Part shown: in pieces, positions 48,284 through 56,447 of the stretch
How positions within the stretch are numbered: the first letter of the stretch is position 1
Layout of the letters: every line of letters begins with the position of its first letter
NCBI GenBank assembly: GCA_964242625.1
Contig: CAXTAO010000003.1
Span: forward strand, 62,001 to 126,000
Reading direction: 5' to 3'
DNA length: 64,000 nucleotides
Origin: JASLDZ01 sp964242625
GTDB lineage: Bacteria > Pseudomonadota > Alphaproteobacteria > Caulobacterales > Caulobacteraceae
Notes under the pieces: model-generated
The model's database searches: none
Seen by the model: only the letters and a program-made list of their open reading frames with translations
Told to the model about the DNA's origin: nothing
Translations under genes and position numbers: made by a program

Positions 48284-49723
48284 TCAGGGGTTGAGGCAGG
48301 AGTAGGCCCGGCGGAAGGCGGCCAGGCGGGGGGCGAGGAGGTCGGCGTCGCGCCGATCGGGTTCAACGACGAAGGCGGTGGGCGGCGGGCGGCAGACGTC
48401 CCGCGGGTTGGCTCCGTCGCCGGCGATCTGAGCGAGCCGCGCGGCTCCCAGCGCCGGCCCGACCTCGCCGCCTTCGAGATAGCGCAGCGGCGTGGCGAGG
48501 GCGGCGCTTAGAATTCGGCCCCAGTAGCGCGAGCGCGCTCCACCCCCGATCACCGACAGGCTGTCGATGTGGGTGCCCGCCGCGCGCAGGGCGTCCAGCC
48601 CGTCGGCCAAGGCGAAGGCCACGCCCTCCAGCACCGCTTGGGAGATCGACGCCGCGTCCGTATCGCTGTCCAGCCCCAGGAACCCCGCACGGACCGCAGG
48701 ATCGTTGTGGGGCGTCCGCTCGCCGGTGAGATAGGGGAGGAACAGCGCCCCGCCCTCCCGGACCCCCGCTGTCTCTGCGCGGGCGAACACCTCGGTTGGG
48801 CCCGAGGCGCCGGTGAGGCGTGCGACCCAGTCGATGCAACTGGCGGCGCTGAGATGCACCGACATCTGGTGCCAGAGGCCGGGCAGACAGTGGCAGAAAG
48901 CGTGGACCGCGCGCGCCGGGTTGGGCCGGAGGCGGTCGGTCGCCACGAAGATGACGCCCGAAGTTCCGAGCGACAGCAGCGCTGAGCCGTCGGTGACCAC
49001 GCCCACGCCGGCCGCCCCCGCCGCGTTGTCGCCACCGCCCCCCGCGACGGGCACGGCTTCCAGCCCCCAGCGCGCCGCCACCTCCAGGCGCAGGCGGCCG
49101 GAGATCTCCGAGCCCTCCACCAGCCGCGGCATGGCCTCCGACGAGAGGTCGCACGCCTCGAGCACGGTCTCGCTCCATCGCCGCGCGCCCACGTCGAGCC
49201 ACAGCGTGCCGGCCGCATCCGACATGTCCGACACCTTCTCGCCGGTCATGCGGAGCCGGACGTAGTCCTTGGGCAGGAGCACGGTGCGCACGCGCGCGAA
49301 TACCTCTGGCTCGTGCTCGCGCACCCACAGGAGCTTGGGCGCTGTGAAGCCCGGCATGGCGAGGTTGGCGGTGATGGTCTCCAGGTCGGGCACGCGCGCC
49401 TTGAGAGCGAGGCACTGCGCGGCGCTGCGGCCGTCGTTCCAGAGGATGGCGGGGCGCAGCAGCTCGTCGGCGGCCCCGAGGAGCACCGCGCCGTGCATCT
49501 GCCCGGCGAGGCCTACGGCGCGGACCCTGCGCCGGAGCGTCGCGTCAATCGCGAGCACGGCCGCTTCGGTCGCCGCCCACCATGCCTGCGGGTCCTGCTC
49601 GGACCACAGGGCGCTCGGGCGCGAGACCTCGAGCGCAGCCACGCCCTGGCCCATGACCGCGCCCTCGGCCGAGGTAACGACCGCCTTGACCCCGGACGTG
49701 CCGATATCGATCCCGAGATACAC
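48284..49723 (-). CDS. xylB: Xylulokinase
   Basis: 479 residues. FGGY-kinase features are LGIDIGTSGVKAVV at the N-terminus, GLAGQMHGAVLL with the substrate-binding Met-His, ILWNDGRSAAQC, PKDYVRLRMTGEK, GGGGDNAAGAAGVGVV, LSLGTSGVIF and SVIGGGARSRYWGRIL. It phosphorylates D-xylulose to xylulose-5-phosphate for the pentose-phosphate pathway. The start is GTG 49723 after a G-rich stretch. It is the promoter-proximal gene of the leftward catabolic run and diverges from the LacI-type regulator across an operator. Confidence 0.96.
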   Translation of the reverse strand: MYLGIDIGTSGVKAVVTSAEGAVMGQGVAALEVSRPSALWSEQDPQAWWAATEAAVLAIDATLRRRVRAVGLAGQMHGAVLLGAADELLRPAILWNDGRSAAQCLALKARVPDLETITANLAMPGFTAPKLLWVREHEPEVFARVRTVLLPKDYVRLRMTGEKVSDMSDAAGTLWLDVGARRWSETVLEACDLSSEAMPRLVEGSEISGRLRLEVAARWGLEAVPVAGGGGDNAAGAAGVGVVTDGSALLSLGTSGVIFVATDRLRPNPARAVHAFCHCLPGLWHQMSVHLSAASCIDWVARLTGASGPTEVFARAETAGVREGGALFLPYLTGERTPHNDPAVRAGFLGLDSDTDAASISQAVLEGVAFALADGLDALRAAGTHIDSLSVIGGGARSRYWGRILSAALATPLRYLEGGEVGPALGAARLAQIAGDGANPRDVCRPPPTAFVVEPDRRDADLLAPRLAAFRRAYSCLNP

Positions 49724-50116
49724 CTATACCCCCCCAAGCATCGCCAGCGTGGAGGACGCCCCGCCGTTGGGCCACCCCGTCCTGCGACGACTCCTCATGT
49801 CGCCGCTAGACCGGTGGTCAGCACCGGAGAATACCGGCGGGTGAAAGACGGCGACACCCTCATACCCCTATGGCGACGCCACGCATCGCGATGAATCGGA
49901 GTCTCGGGGGAGCGATCGCGCAGGCGCGTTCGCTAATCTGCCGCTTCCGCATTCAGCCGCATCATCCCCAAACGCGGTTTTTGATAGCGCTAGCGGAGGC
50001 GGCTGGCTACCCCGAAACCCCGTTCGCCTGCGCGCGCCGGTGCGCCGCCCGAACGAGCGTGAGCTTGACAACGAGGCGAGTGGGCTCGGAGGGTGAGGGG
50101 CGGGGCGGGGGAGCAC
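49724..50116. promoter_or_regulatory. Divergent control region of xylB and the LacI-type regulator
   Basis: 393 bases without a gene. An operator with TAGCGCTA core lies at 49983-49994, roughly mid-way. TTGACA at 50065-50070 might be a -35 element for the regulator gene, though no good -10 follows. GGGGGAG stands just before ATG 50117. I see no hairpin. Confidence 0.6.
49981..49994. promoter_or_regulatory. LacI/XylR-type operator at xylB/xylR
   Basis: TTGATAGCGCTAGC with the perfect palindromic core TAGCGCTA (49985-49992). The first 11 bases recur on the opposite strand at 30920-30930. LacI-family repressors bind such centre-CG palindromes. The site lies about 260 bases from the xylB start and 122 from the regulator start. 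Confidence 0.7.
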
Positions 50117-51166
50117 ATGGCGAAGGCGAGCCGGCGATCCAGCGCCGGCGTAAAGATTTCCGACGTCGCCCAGCGCGCCGGCGTGTCGCCCATGACAGTC
50201 TCGAGGGTGATCAACGGCGAACCCAACGTTCGGGAGAGCACTCGCGACCTCGTCCGTTCCGCCATCAAGGAGCTGAATTATTCTCCCAACCTGGCCGCCA
50301 GAAGTCTGGCCAGGGCTGATGAAGTGCGGCTCGGCGTCATCTATTCCAACCCGAGCGCAGGATTTCTGAGCGAGTTTCTCGTAGGTGTTCTTGACGAGAC
50401 GCAGCGCGAGGGCGCGCAGATCACGCTCGTGCGCTGCGAAGACGGCGAGGCGGCCGAGCTGGAGGCCGTGCGCAGATTGGTGACGGGCGGCGTCACCGGC
50501 GTGATCCTCCCACCGCCGCACAGCGAGTCCGCCGCGCTACAGGCGGCGCTGGCGCGCGAGGAGATACCCGTGGCCGTGGTGGCCGCTGGACGACCGCCCC
50601 AGGGGGCCATCTGCGTCCGAGTGGACGACCGCCTGGCAGCTCACGACATGGCGCAGTACCTCCTGCAACTCGGTCACCGCTCCATCGGTGTGATCGGAGG
50701 TCATCCGAACCAGACCTCAAGTCCCGAGCGCCTGGCGGGCATCCTGGGCGCGCTCGAAAACGTCAAAGGCGCGACGCTGAGCCTTGGGCAGGGACTATTC
50801 GACTATCCGTCCGGCTTACGCGCGGCCGAGATCCTGCTCGATCAGAACGCGCGGCCGACAGCGATCTTCGCCTTGAACGACGACATGGCGGCCGCGGTGA
50901 TCTCGGTGGCCCACCGGCGCGGGCTGGATGTGCCCAACGACCTCACCGTCGTCGGCTTCGACGACACCCCGCTCGCCATGACGCTGTGGCCGCCCCTGAC
51001 GACGATCCGGCAGCCCGTGCGCGCGATGGCCAGCCGCGCCGCCGAGCTCCTCATCCGGCAAATCCGCTCGACGCCACCCCACCTGTCGCGCCGCACCGCA
51101 GACGACGAGGTCCTGCCCTACCTGCTGATCGAGCGGCAATCGGCTGGACCTCCCCGCTCGGAATAA
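50117..51166 (+). CDS. xylR: LacI-family transcriptional regulator, probable xylose repressor
   Basis: 349 residues. The N-terminal HTH reads KISDVAQRAGVSPMTVSRVINGEPNVRESTRDLVRSAIKELNYSPNLAARSLA, including the hinge helix Leu-Ala that inserts into CG-centred operators. The periplasmic-binding-like sensor domain follows (VRLGVIYSNPSAGFLSEFLVGVLDE; LGHRSIGVIGG; AIFALNDDMAAAVISVAHRRGLDVPNDLTVVGFDDTPLAMTLWPPLTTIRQP). The effector is probably xylose or a derivative, inferred from divergence with xylB. The name xylR is by context. ATG 50117 follows GGGGAG; a GTG at 50093 is possible. Confidence 0.85.
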   Translation: MAKASRRSSAGVKISDVAQRAGVSPMTVSRVINGEPNVRESTRDLVRSAIKELNYSPNLAARSLARADEVRLGVIYSNPSAGFLSEFLVGVLDETQREGAQITLVRCEDGEAAELEAVRRLVTGGVTGVILPPPHSESAALQAALAREEIPVAVVAAGRPPQGAICVRVDDRLAAHDMAQYLLQLGHRSIGVIGGHPNQTSSPERLAGILGALENVKGATLSLGQGLFDYPSGLRAAEILLDQNARPTAIFALNDDMAAAVISVAHRRGLDVPNDLTVVGFDDTPLAMTLWPPLTTIRQPVRAMASRAAELLIRQIRSTPPHLSRRTADDEVLPYLLIERQSAGPPRSE

Positions 51167-51389
51167 GGGCGGGGCTGGCCGGCGCGATCGCTCCGATCGT
51201 CGGCCGCGACGAGTCACCCGGTGACGTCCGCGCTCCATGCGCCTGACGCTCAGAGCCGACTCAGCGTCGCGCGATGCGCTTCAGGAGAATGCGCGCGCGC
51301 GACTCAGGTCGGCGTCTTCGCGGGGAGCGCACGCGGCCGCCCAGGCGAGCAAGCCGTAAGTGTCGTTTAGGACACACTGCCGATCACCG

Positions 51390-51439
51390 GGTTACCGGAT
51401 CGCATCGTATCATCAAAGCTTCGCAATGATCCGGTAGCC
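51390..51439. repeat. Inverted repeat with 26-base spacer upstream of TonB receptor 2
   Basis: GGTTACCGGATC (51390-51401) and GATCCGGTAGCC (51428-51439) are complementary at 11 of 12 positions. The spacing fits either a DNA loop between two half sites of a dimeric regulator or an RNA stem in a long leader. Confidence 0.55.
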
Positions 51440-51491
51440 AAGCTTGAGGCCAAGCGCCCGCCGGTAGTGTCTCAAATATCCAACCTTCGAA

Positions 51492-51514
51492 CTCGCAGAA
51501 TATATTTCTGCGAG
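51492..51514. promoter_or_regulatory. Palindrome CTCGCAGAA-N5-TTCTGCGAG upstream of TonB receptor 2
   Basis: Perfect 9-base arms surround TATAT, so that a TATATT (51501-51506) sits in the middle. If that is the -10 element, the palindrome is placed like a repressor operator. If it is transcribed, it forms a hairpin 46 bases before the start codon. Confidence 0.6.
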
Positions 51515-51560
51515 CGCGCTGAATGCTGTGCCCCGCACGCCGACTTGGAGGGATGTGTCG

Positions 51561-54263
51561 ATGAAGACGCGTTATCTGGCGTCATGCGCCTTGGTTGGAC
51601 TGATCAGCGGCGCGTCCGCGGCCGCCTATGCGGACGATGCATCCGATGCGTCGAACGCCGCGGCCCCGGTCGCAGCCCCCGCCGCCGCGCAGGACCAGCC
51701 GACCGGGGTCGGCGAGGTCGTCGTAACGGCGCAGCGTCGCAACCAGAGCATCAGGGACGTGCCCCTGACCGTGCAGGCCTTCTCAGGCGCCGCGCTCTCC
51801 AGTCTCAATGTGACCGACTTCACCGAACTCCTGAAGCTCACCCCCAACGTCACCTACGGATCCAATGGTCCGGGGCAGGGCACGATCTTCATGCGGGGGC
51901 TGAGCGCCGGGGCCGCGGGCAATCAGTCCAGCGCCACCGTCGGCAACTTCCCCAACGTGGCCATCTACCTCGACGACCAGTCGATGCAGTTCCCGGGCCG
52001 CAACGTCGACATCTACGTCGCCGACATGAATCGCATCGAGGTGCTCGAGGGACCGCAAGGCACGCTGTTCGGCGGCGGCGCAGAGGCGGGAGCTCTTCGC
52101 TACATCACCAACAAGCCCAACCTCAAGACCTTTGAGGGCAGCGTCGAAGGCCTGTACGGCTTCACCGACCACGGTGGCGACAACACCGCGGTCACCGCCG
52201 TGCTGAACGTGCCGGTCGTCCAGGACAAGCTGGCGCTGAGAGGCGTGATCTACAACGACAGGCAAGGGGGTTATCTCACGAACGTCGCTTCGACGTTCAC
52301 GCGTTCAAACGAAGACAACAACTCCTACTTCGGCATCAAGCCTACGGCGGGCGGTCTCTGTCCTAACGGCCTGCCCGCGGGCCGGCAGCACGGCTTCTGC
52401 ACCGTTCCGGGTGCGGCCCAGGCCAACAACTACGACCTTGCAGGACCCGAATCGAACCCGGTGACCCACCAGGGCTTTCGGGTTTCCGCTCTCTATAAGG
52501 TCAACGACGACTGGGACGTGCTGATCGCCGAGAGCCTGCAGAACCTGGACGCGGAGGGTCCGTTCACCCAGCTGCCGGTCGGCTCCGACTTCCAGCCCCT
52601 GAAACCTCTGCAGACGACCTTCTTCTCTCCCGTCTTCGATCACGACAAGTTCCAGAATACCGCGTGGACGGTCAACGGTAAGATCGGCGACTTCAAAGTG
52701 ATCTACTCCGGCGCCTACACCACGCGCCGCATCACCCAGCAAATGGACTACACCAACTATTCCCGTACGCTGTATGGACAGTATTACGAATGCACGGGCG
52801 GGGGCGCCGGTCTTCTGGGTTCGGGCCCCGTGCGCTGCTACTCGCCGGTGACCAGCTGGCGCGACGAGGTGCGCAACACCCACCTCAGCAACGAGGTGCG
52901 CGTCAGCACGCCCGACACGTGGAGGTTGCGGGGCCTGGTGGGCGCGTACTTCGAAAACTTCCACATCGAAGACAACATGAACTTCAATTACCGCACCGTC
53001 CCCTCCTGCCGCGAGCAGGACAACCTGGCCGTGGCGCTCGGCGGCGGCGCGCCCTGCTTCGGCAATGTCGAGACCGCGCCGAACTCCACCGCCAACGTCC
53101 CCGGCGTGCTTGGCGACACCACGGGCTTCGGCGAGGACGTGACGCGCGGCTATGACCAGCAGGCGGTCTTCGCATCGATAGACTTCGACATCATTCCCCA
53201 CGTGCTGACGATCAGCGGCGGCACCCGCTACTTCAACTACGACGAGACCGAGGTCGGCTCTCAGTACGGCACCAACGGCAAGTGCCTGAATGTGCTGACC
53301 TGCTTCAATGGCATCAATATCGACCAGAATAACGACAAGGTGAGCTATTCCGGCTTCAAGAGCCGGGCTGGCATCCAGTGGCACGTCAATCGCAATACTA
53401 TGCTATATTACACCTTCAGCCAGGGTTTCCGCCCGGGTGGCTTCAGCCGTGGCTCCCGCGACAAGGCCCCCGACGAGAATGGCGTGCCGCAGTACCACAC
53501 GCCCAACGGCTACATGCCCGACTCGCTCACCAACAACGAGGTCGGGGCGAAGACCGAGCTGTTCAACCACCGACTGCTGCTCAACGTGTCGGCGTACTAC
53601 ATGGAGTGGAGCAACGTGCAGTTGGCGCTCTACCAGCCCTGCTGCCTCGGCAACACGACGTTCTTGGTCAACGGACCCGACTACGAGATCAAGGGCGCCG
53701 AGGTCCAGTTCACCGGCCGCGTCCTGGAAGGACTGACGATCTCGGGCTCGGGCAGCTACAACGACAACACCCAGACGAACTCTCCCTGCCTCGTCGACAA
53801 CGAGCCCAACTCGCCCAATCTCGGCAAGTGCATCACCGAGATCAAGGGCACGCCCTTCGTCAACCCGTTCGGCGTGCAGGGAGGTGTCTCCGCCTTCTCG
53901 CCCAAGTTCCAGGGCAACCTGCGGGCCCGGTATGAGCGCGAGATCGGCGTCTACAACGCCTTCGCTCAGGCGGGCGTCAGCTACACGGGCAAGCAGTTCA
54001 CCCAGCCCGCCAACTACACGCCCGGTAGCGCGCCGAGCGAGTTCCCCATCCCGGACACCACCTATCTCCGCTATGAGCTGCCCTCCTACACCACAGTCGA
54101 CTGTCAGCTCGGCGTCAGCCGGGACGGGTGGACGGCGCAGATCGTGGGCAGCAACCTGACGAACTCCCACGCCTCCACCTTCACCTCGACGGCCCAGTTC
54201 ATCAAATCCGAGGTGCCGCTGCGGCCGCGTGTCGTCAGCTTCAAGATCAGCAAGAGCTTCTAG
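51561..54263 (+). CDS. TonB-dependent outer-membrane receptor 2
   Basis: 900 residues. The signal peptide spans about 1-24 (VGLISGASAAAYA|DD). The TonB box and plug read VGEVVVTAQRRNQSIRDVPLTVQAFSGAAL, then IFMRGLSAG, IYLDDQSM and RIEVLEGPQGTLFGGGAEAGALRYITNKP. A barrel follows, ending VVSFKISKSF with terminal Phe. Six or more cysteines in extracellular-loop-like segments are notable. The plug class (VVVTAQRR) is the sphingomonad/Caulobacter FecA-like group used for many substrates. ATG 51561 follows GGAGGG. It lies next to the sugar regulator and before a TPR-sulfotransferase gene; the substrate is unknown. Confidence 0.92.
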   Translation: MKTRYLASCALVGLISGASAAAYADDASDASNAAAPVAAPAAAQDQPTGVGEVVVTAQRRNQSIRDVPLTVQAFSGAALSSLNVTDFTELLKLTPNVTYGSNGPGQGTIFMRGLSAGAAGNQSSATVGNFPNVAIYLDDQSMQFPGRNVDIYVADMNRIEVLEGPQGTLFGGGAEAGALRYITNKPNLKTFEGSVEGLYGFTDHGGDNTAVTAVLNVPVVQDKLALRGVIYNDRQGGYLTNVASTFTRSNEDNNSYFGIKPTAGGLCPNGLPAGRQHGFCTVPGAAQANNYDLAGPESNPVTHQGFRVSALYKVNDDWDVLIAESLQNLDAEGPFTQLPVGSDFQPLKPLQTTFFSPVFDHDKFQNTAWTVNGKIGDFKVIYSGAYTTRRITQQMDYTNYSRTLYGQYYECTGGGAGLLGSGPVRCYSPVTSWRDEVRNTHLSNEVRVSTPDTWRLRGLVGAYFENFHIEDNMNFNYRTVPSCREQDNLAVALGGGAPCFGNVETAPNSTANVPGVLGDTTGFGEDVTRGYDQQAVFASIDFDIIPHVLTISGGTRYFNYDETEVGSQYGTNGKCLNVLTCFNGINIDQNNDKVSYSGFKSRAGIQWHVNRNTMLYYTFSQGFRPGGFSRGSRDKAPDENGVPQYHTPNGYMPDSLTNNEVGAKTELFNHRLLLNVSAYYMEWSNVQLALYQPCCLGNTTFLVNGPDYEIKGAEVQFTGRVLEGLTISGSGSYNDNTQTNSPCLVDNEPNSPNLGKCITEIKGTPFVNPFGVQGGVSAFSPKFQGNLRARYEREIGVYNAFAQAGVSYTGKQFTQPANYTPGSAPSEFPIPDTTYLRYELPSYTTVDCQLGVSRDGWTAQIVGSNLTNSHASTFTSTAQFIKSEVPLRPRVVSFKISKSF

Positions 54264-54320
54264 CGAGCGGGCGGCTCTGGTAGCGGGGGGCGGTCGGTCC
54301 GTCCCCTCATCCCAGGCGCC

Positions 54321-56333
54321 ATGGACACCTTGACCCCCGCCGCTCCGCTCCCCGTGGAGGCCGACGTCCTGCGGCTGCGGGAGCTTGCGGCGCGCGGGCG
54401 CGACGGCGAGGCGCTGCAGGGCGCCCTGGCCCTGATCGCGCGCGCACCGGAGAACCGCGACGGGCTCTTGATCGCGGCCACGGCCCAGCGCCGCCTCGGC
54501 CGCCTGCCCGAGGCGGCGGCGCTGCTTGCGAGGCTGGAGAGCCTCCAGCCTCGCTACAGCCTGATGCATCAGGAGTGGGGTCTGTGCCACGTGGGCGCGC
54601 GTGACGCTCCCCGGGCAATCGAGCGCCTTCTGCGCGCGGTGAACCTCAACCCGGCGCTTCCCGCGAGCTGGCGGATGCTGGCGCGCCTCTACGCCATGGT
54701 GGGCGAGGCGGAGAACGCCGACACCGCCCAGCGCCACGTCGACACGCTCCAGGCCCTGCCGCCCGAGGTGGTGCGCGCGACCTCGTTGTTCTCCGACGGC
54801 GAGCTGGGCCTGGCCGAGGAGATCGTGCGCGCGTTCCTGCTGCGCCACGGCGACCACCTGGAGGCCATGCGCCTCCTGGCCCGGATCGGCCTGCAGCTCG
54901 ACGTGCTGGACGACGCCGAGACCTTGCTGGAGGCGGTGGTCGCGCGCGCGCCAGACTATCAGGCGGCGCGCTACGACTACGCTCAGGCGCTGATCCGGCG
55001 ACAGAAACACCTGGCCGCTCAGGCGCAGATCGAGCAGCTGCTGCAGGTCGACCCCTCCAACCTCGAGTACCGCACCCTGGCGGCCACCGCGGCCCTGGGT
55101 CTCGGTAACCAAGCGGCTGCGCTCGAGATCTACGACGCCATGCTGGTGGACGCTCCGGGTTCGTGGGACGTGCGGCTTTGGCGCGGCCATGTGCTCAAGA
55201 CGGTGGGCCGTGTGCCGGAGGCGGTCATCTCCTATCGCGCGGCGGCGGCGGCGCGCGCGGACTTCGGCGACGCCTACTGGAGCCTCGCCAACCTGAAGAC
55301 CTACCGCTTCGACGATGCGGAGGTGGCCGCCATGCGCGCCCAGGAGGCCGCGCCCGGCATCGGCGCCGACGACCGCGCCCACATGTGCTTCGCCCTCGGC
55401 AAGGCGCTGGAGGATCGTGGCGAGGCGGGCGAGGCCTGGAGGTTCTACGAGACCGGCAACGCCCTTAAGCGCGCGGAGAGTCACTACCGCCCCGAGTTGG
55501 TCGAGACCAACACGCGCCTGCAGACGCGGGTGTGCACGGCCGAGTTCTTCCGCGCCCGCGAGGGCTGGGGCGATCCCGCGCCCGATCCGATCTTCATCGT
55601 GGGGCTGCCGCGCTCGGGCTCGACCCTCCTGGAGCAGATCCTGGCCTCGCACCCGCAGGTCGAGGGCACCCAGGAGCTGCCCACCATCCAGGAGCTCGTG
55701 CTGCAGCTCCAGGGCCGCGATCCGGACCTCGAGCATCCCCGCTATCCCGACGTGCTGAGCGAGCTCGACCGTGACGCGGCGGCGGCGCTCGGCTCGCGCT
55801 ATCTCGCGGAGACGCGCGTGCTCAGGAAGACGGACGCTCCGCTCTTCATCGACAAGATGCCGAACAACTTCCGGCACATCGGCTTGATCCACCTCATCCT
55901 GCCGAACGCCCGGATCATCGACGCGCGCCGCGAGCCAATGGCCTGCTGTTTCAGCAACTTGAAGCAAATGTTCGCGCAGGGACAGGAGTTCAGCTACAGC
56001 ATAGAAGATATCGCGCGGTACTATCGCACCTATCTCACGCTCATGGAGCATTGGAGCGCAGTCCTGCCCGGCCGCGTCCTGCGCGTACAGCATGAGACGG
56101 TCATCGACGACCTGGAGGGCCAGGTCCGCCGGATGCTCGCGTTCTGCGGACTTCCGTTCCACCAGGGCTGCATCGACTTCCACGCCAACCGGCGCAGCGT
56201 GCGGACGCCCAGTTCAGAGCAGGTGCGCCAGCCCATCTTCCGCGATGGCCTCGACCAGTGGCGCGCCTTCGCGCCCTGGCTGGGCGAGCTCGAGACGCGG
56301 CTGGGCGACGCGCTGACCCGCTACCGCGACTAG
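54321..56333 (+). CDS. TPR-repeat sulfotransferase-like protein
   Basis: 670 residues. Residues about 15-390 are tetratricopeptide-type helix pairs (ATAQRRLGRLPEAAALLARLESLQP and similar). Residues about 425-665 are a sulfotransferase domain with the PAPS-binding loop IFIVGLPRSGSTLLEQILASHP, an IDKMPNNFRHIG segment and RIIDARREPMACCFSNL, matching the 3'-phosphate-binding region. No signal or membrane helix is present. The acceptor is unknown. TPR-sulfotransferases often follow TonB receptors in Caulobacterales and sphingomonads. The start is ATG 54321, with no clear ribosome binding site; coupling to the receptor 57 bases upstream is possible. Confidence 0.88.
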   Translation: MDTLTPAAPLPVEADVLRLRELAARGRDGEALQGALALIARAPENRDGLLIAATAQRRLGRLPEAAALLARLESLQPRYSLMHQEWGLCHVGARDAPRAIERLLRAVNLNPALPASWRMLARLYAMVGEAENADTAQRHVDTLQALPPEVVRATSLFSDGELGLAEEIVRAFLLRHGDHLEAMRLLARIGLQLDVLDDAETLLEAVVARAPDYQAARYDYAQALIRRQKHLAAQAQIEQLLQVDPSNLEYRTLAATAALGLGNQAAALEIYDAMLVDAPGSWDVRLWRGHVLKTVGRVPEAVISYRAAAAARADFGDAYWSLANLKTYRFDDAEVAAMRAQEAAPGIGADDRAHMCFALGKALEDRGEAGEAWRFYETGNALKRAESHYRPELVETNTRLQTRVCTAEFFRAREGWGDPAPDPIFIVGLPRSGSTLLEQILASHPQVEGTQELPTIQELVLQLQGRDPDLEHPRYPDVLSELDRDAAAALGSRYLAETRVLRKTDAPLFIDKMPNNFRHIGLIHLILPNARIIDARREPMACCFSNLKQMFAQGQEFSYSIEDIARYYRTYLTLMEHWSAVLPGRVLRVQHETVIDDLEGQVRRMLAFCGLPFHQGCIDFHANRRSVRTPSSEQVRQPIFRDGLDQWRAFAPWLGELETRLGDALTRYRD

Positions 56334-56447
56334 CTCGCTGCGCCTTCCTTGACCACGGTCGGACGGCGCCGGGCGGCGAACGCGTGATCTTCTGGAGGCT
56401 GCAGAACCCGCTCGACCGCCTCATGGTCAGGATCGTGCGCTTCGCCG

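Larger units (their letters stand above)
51167..51560. promoter_or_regulatory. Leader and regulatory region of TonB receptor 2
   Basis: 394 bases without a gene but with several symmetric elements: GTGTC-N6-GACAC at 51360-51375, a long-spaced 12-base inverted repeat at 51390-51439, and a 9-base-arm palindrome at 51492-51514. The region from 51400 is distinctly more AT-rich than its surroundings. GGAGGG before 51561 is the ribosome binding site. No TAGCGCTA operator is present, so this receptor may be controlled differently from the xylose genes. Confidence 0.6.

Noticed and set aside
53403..56183. Leftward open frame of 926 codons antisense to TonB receptor 2 and the sulfotransferase
   Set aside because: It crosses two convincing genes and has no motif; it is a shadow of codon bias.
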